DNA of 64,000 nt from the NCBI RefSeq assembly GCF_964340395.1, contig NC_135561.1:23345486-23409485 (forward strand). The letters run 5' to 3'. This document shows, in pieces, positions 49,217 to 61,792 of the stretch; the first letter of the stretch is position 1, and the number at the start of each line of letters is the position of its first letter. This DNA is from Glandiceps talaboti. Taxonomy: Eukaryota; Hemichordata; Enteropneusta; Spengelidae. The notes under the pieces are model-generated. The model was given only the letters and a program-made list of their open reading frames with translations. It was not told where the DNA came from and did not search any database. The position numbers were made by a program, and so were the translations under genes.

Positions 49217-50166
49217 ATAGTCAGCACCTTGATACCGTCCGATACGATCTTACACAAAGCAAAACCATGTAGTCAACACACGATACAGCAGGTTGCAAAG
49301 TTATCATTTTGCCTGATAACATCCTAGGACTGAAGTTTGTCGATTTCAGTTCATTTAGGATAGATTTATGAATACACGAAACACAAAGTCATTGAGAGTA
49401 AATAAATAAATAAATAAATAAATAGATAAATAAAATGACGACATTGATGTTTTGCTAACAAATGATGTTGGTAAATGTTGTTCGTTGCTTACTGACAGTA
49501 GCAAGAAGACTAGACTACGTATTTTACTCATATTGATAATATGACAGCAAGCTTTGAAACCATTCACATAGATTATTATGCTTTCCTTACAAATTGCTAT
49601 GGTAACAGGGAACAAAAATACTTTCCTTACAATTTGCTATGGCAACAAAGTACAAAAATACCTTCCTTACAAATTGCTATGTGACAACAAGGAACAAAAA
49701 TGCAATAAGTTGCATAGGTTTATGTCGAGCACTATGTGTAACACTCTGTGTGTGTACATGTATATGCTTGTTTCCGATTCGTCATTTCAAGTAAACCGTA
49801 CAATTAGTTCGATCTAGTCTGATATCTCCACTCCAAATGAAACGAGCGATTTAAACACCGTACCAAGTCATCAGATATATCCGACTTCAATTTAAATACA
49901 AAATCCCCATTTGTTTACTATGTTTTAAAGCATTCGCATAAAACATGAACAGTGGTGACGTCATCAACAATACACTGTGAGACTTTTGAAAGAGGGCGTT
50001 GCATCGACGGGGTACTGTGTAGTGAGTGTTTTGTCCGACGTGATCTGTTAGTATTGATGGCACGTGTGTCTGCATTTTTTCGTTGACAGTAAAGACATCG
50101 TACTTCATTCACTGTGTTAGCACTATCAACAGTAAACCTCGCCAAGAGTCACTCTCGTGCTTACAG
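49217..50166. other. spacer with (AAAT)n and a 40-bp triple repeat
   Basis: AAAT tetranucleotides lie at about 49400-49433. Three 40-bp units start at 49581, 49621 and 49661 with CTTTCCTTACAA or CCTTCCTTACAA and contain TTGCTATGG. No gene is recognised. Overlapping minus-strand frames at 49887-50145 are uncertain. Confidence 0.7.
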
Positions 50167-50264
50167 ATACACTTCATCTCGCATCGACTCATCATGTTGT
50201 GGCTCCCCGCCCACCAAACCCACACCTATGAACTCTTTTCACGACTTGGTCTTGGATTTGTGTG
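50167..50264 (+). CDS. very weak candidate exon, unrecognised
   Basis: An acceptor-like GTGCTTACAG ends at 50166 and a strong donor match TGTG|GTGAGT follows 50264. Between them one frame of 32 codons is open and Ser/Pro-rich (YTSSRIDSSCCGSPPTKP at its start). It needs two bases from an upstream exon and leaves one base. That does not fit the phase of the candidate at 50709, so the two cannot be joined directly in these frames. No family is recognised. Confidence 0.1.
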
Positions 50265-50708
50265 GTGAGTGAATGTCACAAAATGTGATGACAGTGGGGT
50301 GGTTGTTTTATCTATAAAATGTACATCATTCCTTGAAGAGGAAAGTCGTCATATCTTTGTACGGACACTGTGATTTTCAAGATGTCTTACTTCCGATGTG
50401 TCCCCCAGTTACAGTGTAAGATTAATTACATTGCAATGATTATGTTGCGATGTCCACTCTTGCAGTAATTAGCCTGCGATGTTCGGAATATTCCCACTCC
50501 GACGTCCACCTTAATCCCCTAGTTCATCTTTCCGCCAATGACTGTCACATATCCGTGATCTATTCATATGTTTCAAATCATATCTATTGTTGGCAGATAT
50601 ATTTTTCAAGTAGATACTTTTTATATCTATGATTTAATGCGATGGTATTTTTGTGGTAATTATGCATACACCAGTATTTTGATACTTAGTATTTTTTATC
50701 CATTACAG

Positions 50709-51025
50709 GGCCACACCAACGTCCTTCTGTGAGAGTGTTGGACCAAGTCACATTGGTAATATCAACCCAAGTGTAAGTTCTGCCAGCAAAGTGTGTGTCG
50801 ACAATATTGGTGTACCACCAACCACACCACTACGTCCACACCCCCATTCTATGATGCAGTGTACTTGTGTGGAACCGAAGCCGCTCCCTCCATCAAATCA
50901 ACTACCGACGACGACGGCACCACCGCCTCCACCACCACCACCCCCTCCTCCACCGCCACCACCACCACCACCACCACCACCACCTATACCACATTCATCA
51001 CAGGCACCGTATCTATGGAAATCTG
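50709..51025 (+). CDS. candidate internal exon, proline-rich
   Basis: The product is not recognised. The segment lies between a good acceptor (TTTTTATCCATTACAG ending at 50708) and a consensus donor (CTG|GTAAGA after 51025). One frame is open throughout, about 105 codons, and uses one leading and one trailing base. The first part is Ser/Thr/Pro-rich with cysteines (FCESVGPSHIGNINPSVSS, CTCVEPKPLPPSNQLP). It is followed by more than 20 consecutive prolines from a CCA/CCT tract (50929-50991) and then HSSQAPYLWKSG. Base composition is richer in GC than the surroundings. Poly-proline stretches occur in actin-regulatory and signalling proteins but do not identify a function. The alternative is a CCA microsatellite that happens to sit between splice-like sites. 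Confidence 0.28.
50929..50991. repeat. (CCA/CCT)n trinucleotide tract
   Basis: Imperfect CCA repeats with CCT and CCG interruptions, inside the candidate exon. The mixed proline codons show the tract is not a pure slippage run. Confidence 0.9.
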
Positions 51026-51454
51026 GTAAGAAACACAATTTTGATTATACTATTTTAATGGTTGGAGGAAAGTTCGTACGTGTGTTATTTCATTGTCAGT
51101 AATATTCCAATGTAAATACAGATAGGTTGAGTATTATGATTAGTTTTTTTTGATGTCCTGTCTATATATTGTCTTGTCATCAAAGGCTAATCTTAAGTAA
51201 CTACCATTACATACCAGAAATATGACAATATAAGATGAATTGTCAGCTCAATAGACATCAGCAAGACTACCTTAATACATGACACTATTTCTCTTACCAA
51301 GTGTTGTCTAAAAAGGTTTCACCAAAATTAAAGGTTTTTTTCGACAGTGTTTGAGATGTGATACATCTATCACTACCATCCCATTGTAGATTTTTACATT
51401 CGCTAGTTTTACCATTTCCAGATTTTAACACAAATAACGGCACACACACACACA

Positions 51455-51495
<41 letters not shown>

Positions 51496-52189
51496 ATACA
51501 CACTCGCACACATATACTTGTATACAAATAAACACACACATACACAGACAGCGACAGAGAGACATGTGACACTATTCCGATATTTGACTTGATATATCAA
51601 ATACCATAAGTTACATTGTAATAGTCGACATTCTACAAATGTAACATTGTTAGAATAGCTATGACGATGTGACAATCTGTCCTGGTCTTTCTCCGTTCGA
51701 TTATGGTTGCCAAGCGACAGAAATGATGTCATGGTTTTCTAGTAAAGAAATACTGTTACGTATATTTCATCCAAAAAAAGTTCGCATCCGATCGTTTATG
51801 TTTTATTATTTTGCTTCAGTTGTGATGATCAAAGTCGGGCAACCATCTTTGTGTTTTGAGTTGACTTCGAATGCATTATACTCTTAATCTATCGTAAAGG
51901 AGAGAGACATACTGTATTGTGGAGTCTTTCGGTCGTTCATAATTTAAAACAAACCATTTGCTGACAAAATGTGAAGTTCCATGAAATTAGCAAATATGAC
52001 GAATTTTATTCAAATGGAAATTTACAACATTAGAAGAGGAGAGAAAAATGTCCTCGGATCCGTACTGATCACAACAACACCCTGGGGAAGTGGCAATACA
52101 TTGACCTCAATGTGAGACCGGTGTCCTAATGTACTGAATTAACTCAACGTTGTTTGTAATGATTGTAGTCATTGCAATCGAACTAACCA
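51026..52189. other. spacer with (CA)n
   Basis: A CA microsatellite with TA interruptions lies at about 51440-51545. No recognised gene and no partner exon for the candidate upstream. Confidence 0.6.
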
Positions 52190-52494
52190 ACCATCTACCA
52201 ACCAACCAACCAACCAACCAATCGAACTAACCAACCATCTACCAACCAATCGAACTAACCAACAAATTATCTACCAACCAATCAAACTAACCAACCATCT
52301 ACCAACCAACCAATCGAACTAACCAACCAACCAACCAACCATCTACCAACCAACCAATCGAACTAACCAAACAACTATCTACCAACCAACATCTACCAAA
52401 CAACCAATCGAACTAACCAACCAACCATCTACGACCAACCAATCGAACCAACCAACCATCTACCAACCCAACCAACCAATCAACCAACCAACCT
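52190..52494. repeat. CCAA-rich complex tandem repeat
   Basis: Blocks of ACCAACCATCTACCAACC and AATCGAACTAACC alternate with pure CCAA runs. There is no fixed period. The layout suggests a CCAA microsatellite carrying a larger, irregular repeat. Confidence 0.92.
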
Positions 52495-52944
52495 GTGATG
52501 TATAACATGGAGGGGTTTGTTCATGATATATACAGTTTCTGTATAAAGAGCCCGTTGATTTGAATGTTACTACGCTAATGTCAGTGTTTAGCCCAAATAC
52601 GATATTAGTTAGGTTGACAGTGCATAAAGACAATATTGACGACATGACTATGTACATATCGTCTATGCATTAGAACTACGAGAACAGTCCATCGTATCTT
52701 TAATCGTATGCATATATGACATCATCATAGCAGCGACAGGCTGAAACTGATTATTTACATTTAGGATTCCTATACAACATCCCATTTCACGACTGACTTG
52801 GTTAACAAACCATGAAAGTCAGTGGATACATTAACACCGTGTAAATGCATGCGACTGTTTAGCGGCAAGTGGAATATATGCTATCCATGTCAAACTTTGT
52901 CGTAGACGTGCACGTACTACAATTTATTCAATAGACACTATCGT
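52495..52944. other. unique spacer
   Basis: Nothing recognised. Confidence 0.5.
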
Positions 52945-53434
52945 GTCCAATAGTTCGGTATTGATAGAGCGAATAGATCACACATCTTTCGTGTCCAATA
53001 GTTCGGTGTTGATAGAGCGAATAGATCACACATCTTTCGTGTCCAATAGTTCGGTATTGATAGAGCGAATAGATCACACATCTTTCGTGTCCAATAGTTC
53101 GGTATTGATAGAGCGAATAGATCACACATCTTTCGTGTTCAATAGTTCGGTATTGATAGAGCGAATAGATCACACATCTTTCGTGTCCAATAGTTCGGTG
53201 TTGATAGAGAGCGAATAGAGCACACATCTTTCGTGTCCAATAGTTCGGTATTGATAGAGAGCGAATAGAGCACACATCTTTCGTGTCCAATAGTTCGGTG
53301 TTGATAGAGAGCGAATAGATCACACATCTTTCGTGTCCAATAGTTCGGTATTGATAGAGCGAATAGATCACACATCTTTCGTGTCCAATAGTTCGGTATT
53401 GATAGAGAGCGAATAGATCACACATCTTTCGTGC
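52945..53434. repeat. 48/50-bp minisatellite, about 10 units
   Basis: Units contain CGTGTCCAATAGTTCGGT and GCGAATAGATCACACATC. Some units carry GAGAGCG instead of GAGCG, adding 2 bp and shifting frame. GGTATT/GGTGTT is a second two-state site. The 50-bp units cluster in the right half. Confidence 0.97.
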
Positions 53435-53949
53435 TTCCTAAATTTACGCCATTTCTGCTACAACACTCAACAGTGTTTTGCGACACTTCGACGTTTAAGA
53501 AAACAAAGACAGATCAACTGTTAGTAAAGTATCCAATTAAGATACTAACTTGTTACTAATACATGTTCAGTTATTGTATAATATGGTTACTATGGTTACA
53601 AACAATGCCTTGCCACAAATTTAGTGTTCAACTAATAGAATCATACACATCTTTGATAAATCTGTCCCCTTTTATCTCTCCTATTCCGTTTTTATTCTTC
53701 CCCATCCACTTTCCGATTTGTCCATTTCTGCCCCCTCCCGTTTCTCGCACAGTACCATTATATAATGTACCCTACCCTGTAGTCACGTAACCTACAATCT
53801 ATTAATGTGTACATGCAGAAGTCTGAATGATATTTCGATGAATTCATTCGTACTAAAGTCCAGACTTTTCTTTGCAAAGACCAATTGATATAGTTGAGAT
53901 AAAGGGGAATAAATGAAAGTGTAGATGAATGAATAAATAAATAAATGAA

Positions 53950-53988
<39 letters not shown>

Positions 53989-55485
53989 ATATATGAGTGA
54001 ATGAATAAAATAGGTGAAATCTGAAGTAGACAGAAAATATAAATATAAAAAATATAACCAACAGACATTGGAAATTTTGGAATTTATCAATGTGAATAAA
54101 ATTAACTAAATATGATATTCTGAATTGAATTAGTGAACAAAATAGCAATAAATCGATCAATTGATATTAATGACGAAGAACAGCCCCCCCCCCCCCCAAC
54201 CTATTTAATCAAACAAGACAAATGTGGCAGGCCTCCATTCTTTCACTGCTAAATACATAACGTGAAACACACGGTTTTCATTTCAATGTTGGCGCGTTGC
54301 TCACTTTTTGACGAAATAATTGACACTGGTTGATTGGTATTAACCGTGCATAACATGAGTCGTCGTACACAGGTCGCACACATTCGCACGTAAACGTTTT
54401 TGGGTTTTTATACGATTTGGCGGCAATCTGATTAAAATCCGAGTGGATGGCCGACTATTTGTTCACTATTTATAGTTCTTTTTATTTCTGGTTCATGTTT
54501 GGTCCTCGTCAATTCAGGGCGGCGACAAAAACGGCATAAATATAAGACGAACCACCACACCGGAACAACTAATCGCCCACCACACCGGAACAACTAACTG
54601 CATCTGATTTTAATCAGATCGGATTTTGGAAGAAATTTGTTGAAACGAAAATCATGTTCAGATTATTTTGGCGGGAAAATGATTGTTTTGAAGGCGTCAA
54701 AGGTTATACAGAGACACAAAGTAGAAAAAAAATAGAGAAAGGGCGTAGGTTTAGTTTATGTAAAAGCAATTGGTTTGTTTGATAATAATACAAGTTGGTA
54801 GATGTGATTGACTAGGCGGTGCTCAATCTATGTATTGACCCAGTATGTAGACTGTCTGTAGTGATAAGCGTTCTACTGATACTCTATTCTATGCATCAAA
54901 GAACACGACAAATTACTTATTACAGCCTAAATACATGCCTATTTGTTCCTCTCCGTTTTCCGTTGTCCTGTTTCCGATATTAAGCATGAAGTCTATTAGC
55001 CGCAGGCTTGGTTTTATGATATGACGAGATTGACAAAATTCACCTCGTCATTTTGCCCAATAAAGCTAGTGTGATTTCATCCTAAGATGTCGCAAATTGA
55101 CCTAACATTTCAATTTCCCGTTTCTACTTGTCCTTTATTATTTCCATCACACTATTTATTGAAAATTAGTAATTTCGCTTGTCCAACCAGGTACGTGTAT
55201 ACATTTGCAGCAATCGTCACGGTATGAATTACAAGTGAACCCTTAGCTTTGTGGACTTTGCTTTACTCCGTTACTGTCTAGTCGTATCAAACTGAACAAA
55301 CCGTGAAATAGTCGACAAGCTACTCTAATAGAAACCGGTCCGTTTTTGTCAAATTGACGATCGATAGAATTTCATTTTCTCTATTTTTGTTGTCAGTGTA
55401 AATTATTAATACAATCAGATCCTTTTTTAGAAAGTTCATGTTATTGGCTACAGCGACGTTTATACAGTTTTGATGTCATGTTTGA
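53435..55485. other. spacer with AAAT tract, poly-C and an inverted repeat
   Basis: AAAT repeats lie at about 53932-53990 and 14 C at 54184-54197. A 25-bp-spaced duplication of CACCACACCGGAACAACTAA lies at 54553 and 54578. TCTGATTAAAATC (54427-54439) is inverted at 54606-54618, inside the palindrome at 54602-54619. No gene recognised. Confidence 0.65.
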
Positions 55486-57210
55486 AATCGTCATTTTACC
55501 TGCCCTACCGTAGCATGTCAGCTGACAAATCGTCATTTTACCTGCCCTACCGTAGCATGTCAGCTGACAAATCGTCATTTTACCTGCCCTACCGTAGCAT
55601 GACAAACGACAAATCGTCATTTTACCTGCCCTACCGAAGCATGTTAAACGACAAATCGCCATTTTACCTGCCCTACCGTAGCATGACAAACGACAAATTG
55701 TTCTTTTACCTGCCCTACCGTAGCATGTCAGATGACAAATCGTCATTTTACCTGCCCTATCGTAGCATGTTAAACGACAAATCGTCATTTTACCTGCCCT
55801 ACCGTTGCATGTCAGACGACAAATCGTCATTTTACCTGCCCTACCGTAGCATGTCAGACGACAAATCGTCATTTTACCTGCCCTACCGTTGCATGTCAGA
55901 CGACAAATCGTCATTTTACCTGCCCTACCGTAGCATGTCAGATGACAAATCGTCATTTTACCTGCCCTACCGTAGCATGTCAGATGACAAATCGTCATTT
56001 TACCTGCCCTACCGTAGCATGTCAAACGACAAATCGTCATTTTACCTGCCCTACTGTAGCATGGCAAACGACAAATCGTCATTTTACCTGCCCTACCGTA
56101 GCATGTCAAACGACAAATCGTCATTTTACCTGCCCTACTGTAGCATGTCAAACGACAAATCGTCATTTTACCTGCCCTACTGTAGCATGTCAGACGACAA
56201 ATCGTCATTTTACCTGCCCTACCGTAGCATGTCAAACGACAAATCGTCATTTTACCTGCCCTACCGTAGCATGTTAAACGACAAATCGTCATTTTACCTG
56301 CCCTATCGCAGCATGACAAACGACAAATCGTCATTTTACCTGCCCTACCGTAGCATGTCAGATGACAAATCGTCATTTTACCTGCCCTACCGTAGCATGT
56401 CAGATGACAAATCGTCATTATACCTGCCATACCGTAGCATGTCAGATGACAAATCGTCATTTTACCTGCCCTACCGTAGCATGTCAGCTGACAAATCGTC
56501 ATTTTACCTGCCCTATCGTAGCATGTTAAACGACAAATCGTCATTTTACCTGCCCTACCGTTGCATGTCAGATGACAAATCGTCATTTTACCTGCCCTAC
56601 CGTAGCATGTCAGATGACAAATCGTCATTTTACCTGCCCTACCGTAGCATGTCAGATGACAAATCGTCATTTTACCTGCCCTACTGTAGCATGGCAAACG
56701 ACAAATCGTCATTTTACCTGCCCTATCGTAGCATGTCAGATGACAAATCGTCATTATACCTGCCATACCGTAGCATGTCAGATGACAAATCGTCATTTTA
56801 CCTGCCCTACTGTAGCATGTCAGCTGACAAATCGTCATTTTACCTGCCCTATCGTAGCATGTTAAACGACAAATCGTCATTTTACCTGCCCTACCGTTGC
56901 ATGTCAGATGACAAATCGTCATTTTACCTGCCCTACCGTAGCATGTCAGATGACAAATCGTCATTTTACCTGCCCTACCGTAGCATGACAAACGACAAAT
57001 CGTCATTTTACCTGCCCTACCGTAGCATGTCAGATGACAAATCGTCATTTTCCCTACCCTACCGTAGCATGTCAGATGACAAATCGTCATTTTACCTGCC
57101 CTATCGTAGCATGTTAAACGACAAATCGTCCTTTTACCTGCCCTACCGTAGCATGTCAGATGACAAATCGTCCTTTTACCTGCCCTACCGTAGCATGTCA
57201 GATGACAACG
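55486..57210. repeat. 42-bp minisatellite, about 41 units
   Basis: Units contain AAATCGTCATTTTACCTGCC and CTACCGTAGCATGTCAGATG. Variable sites are concentrated in the GCATG-TCAGATGAC part (TCAAACG, TTAAACG, ACAAACG, TCAGCTG, GCAAACG) and at CCGT/CTGT/TCGT and AGC/TGC. The plus strand is open for 592 codons (KSSFYLPYRSMSDD) and the minus strand for 549 (MTICHLTCYGRAGK), both because 42 is a multiple of three. Most variants are non-synonymous. A block around CAGCTG recurs 336 bp (8 units) apart, at 56485 and 56821. Confidence 0.97.
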
Positions 57211-59981
57211 ATTTTTGGGGGTTGGTACACAGAATGTTTTGGCAATGAATTGAATTCAGTTCAAGAAAACTAAGACCGAAACACGAAGTATCAATGCTGT
57301 GATTTTTTTTGTCATTTCTTGTTATAATGATATGTTTCGGTGTAAATTGTAATTGTACATTTGGCAGAGCATTGCCGTAGGATGAATAGCTTGCTGTCTA
57401 CTGTCTACATTAACTTACACGCCATTAAAATGTATAGGCAATTATACCATAGGTCAAAACAAAATAATTGAAATTCACTGTTGGAATCGGTTACCATAGC
57501 AATGCTATGTCTAAAGTGACGTTTCCGTTTTAATCGAGAGATAGGAAATTGTAGTCATCTCGTTTTTCCTGCCTATGAGAGACTAACAAAGTACATACTG
57601 GGACATCTTTCTGCAGGCTATATTCTTTTATTCGCCAATGCCACGTTTCGTGCCAATGACGAATAGAGTATGCCATATCGTTTATATAGAGAGAACAGGG
57701 AAGAGATTCCAACTGCTTCTTAGTCAGACATCTTACAATTATATTCGAACAACTCAAAGATGAAATACTTGATCACGTTTATGTTTTTCTTACTTCGTGT
57801 TAGTTTCAAAAATGGCAAACAAATTGGCCTTATGTGGTTGAAAGTTTTATATGACGATATCTAGTAGCGAATTACACCATTGACTGAGTTGTCGACGGAC
57901 CAGCTGACCACATATTGACTTTCGATCAAGAGCAATTATCAATAAGTCATCAACCAATCAAGGCATTTATTTATCAGCTGCCCTTACAATCTTCACTTCT
58001 GGCCGAGTTCCATATGATCAGAAGTTTCAAGAAAAATTGGTTGTTATTCTATTTTCAATTCAAGTAAGCCCGTGAATCTCCATTGTTGGTTTGTTACCTT
58101 GCTACATCGCCATTGCTGTGTCCTGTATTTATCTTGTACCTGTGTATACGTATGTCCGTACCGTATGTTATCAGTTAGTGTAGAAATCTCAAACGACATG
58201 GCCATACCGTTATGATAACACAGTGCTCAAAATTAGGACCTTTCTGTACCGTCAACCACTGCCACCCCCACCCACCCACCCCAGCCATCACATTTAGGTT
58301 TAAACCACAAACATAATAATAATTAATGTATTGCATAATATGCTGTGTCCCGTGCTTCAATCTGAAATTCCGATTTCATGTAAGAGTTTGGTTTCCGTCC
58401 TCTCGGTGTGTGAGATGTTTAGAGGCATGTACGACTTTCCGTACAATCAAGGCAACAAAATAATTTGGAACGATTGTCTTCTTAAAATTTGAAATGATCA
58501 CCCAATGATTGTTATGACGTCACACATTATATTTAGTTGGTGTAAATCATGTAAACAATAAGTCTTAAAATTCTATACGTTTTCTAAAATTCCATCACTA
58601 TCTACGTTTTCTAAAATTTCTGTATCTCAGGAAAGCGATGTCCCCTGATTGCACTAATGTAGCTTCAAGATTAAAACTGTCCCATGCTCTGTGTTGGTTG
58701 GTGGAAAATATAGCCCACCAACTCGTAGTGACGGGGAAGGGATGGGAGGGTTAATCTATGATTAGGAGAAGTCGATAGCTGGGTAGAAGTACAGATAAGA
58801 AGACTTTCAAATTATTAATTGTACGGAAGCTCTTCAACAGCAGCTTTATTGTCATGACAAAAATCCTTCTTAAAAAGTAATAAAGCCAATTACCAAACCC
58901 ATTTTAGACATAGTGTCTGATACAACCTGGACGCCCTTCACGTTTTACCATCTTGGCATACAACTATTGTATTTTCCACGTCTCAGTTCTTTTCTCAAAG
59001 CAAAACCTCGGAAACGCCTTGTCGGTGGTTTTCTTTATTTGGAAAAAAAAGTTGTAAAATTCCAACGAACATGATGAGCAGCAGTGTGCAATTATGAGCC
59101 AACTTTAGGCGGGAGTAGGTTTGAGTTGCTGGCAAGCATATCTTCAGTGTTAAAAATATAGATGTAGACTACAGAATAGTATGAAAATAACGCCCACGTC
59201 AACTCTTTGGTTGGCCTTTAGAAGCTGCTGTATTAGAAGGTGTGCTTAGACGTACACGGTAATCCGAGACTACCTTGAAAATGATACAGTGGCATGAACC
59301 ATAATGCATTTGGATATATATCAAAGGAATATCATCAAAATGCTAATGAAGGATACAAAATTTAGCGAGAAATGAGTGAATAGTAGGAATAGAAATAAGT
59401 CTAGGGGTGTCATATGTGAACAATTAAAGTCCTACAAGACGATAGTTGTTTGCTTCTGATGCGGCGTGTTATTTGACCCATCATTACGATTACATAGTCA
59501 GAGTTGTATTCAACTGAAATCTGTGTCGAGAGAGAACTGCTTACAATGTGTAAAGACGTATTAACTGTGTCACCTGATACTACTTTATATTATGCCATCT
59601 TTACATCCCATCCATTTCCGTTTTCAATTGATGAAAACAGCTAATTTGGCGAGACCAATCTTAGGCATTCACAGCGCCAAATTCGTGTTTGTTAAGTGCT
59701 TTGTAATAATAGCTGCTTCAATAAACTTTGAAATGAGGATTTTGTATAGAATAGTAATACGTCCAGACACTTTGAATTCAGCAAGCCACGCAGAGGTCGC
59801 TTCAAAAAATCACGATGACTGACATATCTTGTATTCCTCATCGCATTTCTATCGGCACCACACCAGATATGGTGGCCTTTTTTCCGGAATGGAAAAGCCA
59901 ACTTTTAGAGTACGATTCTCCATTTTTGTTTGTGACCAGCTCTCAATTTTAAGGATGGAACACATTTAATGCTGACTTGTT
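57211..59981. other. unique spacer, the longest array-free stretch besides 13.4-17.4 kb
   Basis: A small duplication of ACGTTTTCTAAAATT lies near 58577 and 58606. Open frames up to 76 codons have no recognised domain. I see no mobile element. Confidence 0.5.
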
Positions 59982-61792
59982 AATAACTGGGAATACTGTA
60001 CATTGTTAATAACTAGGAATACTGTACATTGTTAATAACTGGGAACACTGTACATTGTTAATAACTGGGAATACCATACATTGTTAATAACTAGGAATAC
60101 TGTACATTGTTAATAACTAGGAATACTGTACATTGTTAATAACTGGGAATACCATACATTGTTAATAACTGGGAATACCGTACATTATTAATAACTAGGA
60201 ATACTGTACATTGTTAATAACTAGGAATACTGTACATTATTAATAACTAGGAATACTGTACATTATTAATAACTAGGAATACCATACATTGTTAATAACT
60301 GGGAATACTGTACATTGTTAATAACTAGGAATTCCATACATTGTTAATAACTAGGAATATCGTACATTATTAATGACTAGGAATACTGTACATTGTTAAT
60401 AACTAGGAATACTGTACATTGTTAATAACTAGGAATACTGTACATTGTTAATAACTAGGAATATCGTACATTATTAATAACTAGGAATACTGTACATTGT
60501 TAATAACTAGGAATACTGTACATTGTTAATAACTAGGAATACTGTACATTGTTAATAACTAGGAATACTGTACATTGTTAATAACGGGGAATACTGTACA
60601 TTGTAAATAACTGGGAATACTGTACATTGTTGATAACTGGGAATACTGTACATTGTTAATAACTAGGAATACTGTCCATTGTTAATAACTGGGAATACTG
60701 TACATTGTTAATAACTGGGAATACTGTATATTGTTAATAACTGGGAATACTGTACATTGTTAATAACTAGGAATACTGTACATTGTTAATAACTAGGAAT
60801 ACTGTACATTGTTAATAACTAGGAATACTGTACATTGTTAATAACTGGGAACACTGTACATTGTTAATAACTAGAAATACTGTACATTGTTAATAACTAG
60901 GAATACTGTACATCGTTAATAACTAGGAATACCATCCATTGTTAATAACTAGGAATACTGTACATTATTAATAACTAGGAATACTGTACATTATTAATAA
61001 CTACGAATACTGTACATTGTTAATAACTAGGAATACTGTACATTTTTAATAACTAGGAATACTGTACATTGTTAATAACTAGGAATACTGTACATTGTTA
61101 ATAACTGGGAATACTGTACATTGTTAATAACGGGGAATACTGTACATTGTTAATAACTAGGAATGCCATACATTGTTAATAACTAGGAATACTGTACATT
61201 GTAAATAACTGGGAATACTGTACATTGTTGATAACTGGGAATACTGTACATTGTTAATAACTAGGAATACTGTACATTGTAAATAACTGGGAATACTGTA
61301 CATTGTTGATAACTGGGAATACTGTACATTGTTGATAACTGGGAATACCATCCATTGTTAATAACTAGGAATACCATCCATTGTTAATAACTAGGAATAC
61401 TGTACATTGTTAACAACTCGGAATACTGTACATTGTTAATAACTGGGAATACTGTACATTGTTAATAACTGGGAATACTGTACATTGTTAATAACTAGGA
61501 ATACTGTACATTGTTAATAACTAGGAATACTGTACATTGTTAATAACTAGGAATACTGTACATTGTTAATAACTAGGAATACTGTACATTGTTAATAACT
61601 GGGAATACTGTACATTGTTAATAACTAGGAATACTGTACATTGTTAATAACTAGGAATACTGTACATTATTAATAACTAGGAATACCATCCATTGTTAAT
61701 AACTAGGAATACCATCCATTGTTAATAACTAGGAATACCATCCATTGTTAATAACTAGGAATACTGTACATTGTTAATAACTGGGAATACTG
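59982..61792. repeat. 26-bp minisatellite, about 70 units
   Basis: Units contain TTGTTAATAACTAGGAATAC followed by TGTACA. Variants are CTAGG/CTGGG, TGTACA/CATACA/CATCCA, TTGTTAAT/TTATTAAT, TTGTAAAT and TTGTTGAT. Units of each type cluster in short blocks. A 26-bp period permits no long frame. Confidence 0.97.

Noticed and set aside
49887-50145. Overlapping minus-strand frames with a CXXC pair
   Set aside because: They conflict with the plus-strand candidate and have no recognised zinc-binding domain.
55470-57248. 592-codon plus and 549-codon minus open frames
   Set aside because: Both result from a 42-bp tandem unit with no in-frame stop. Unit variants are mostly non-synonymous and there are no non-repeat domains.
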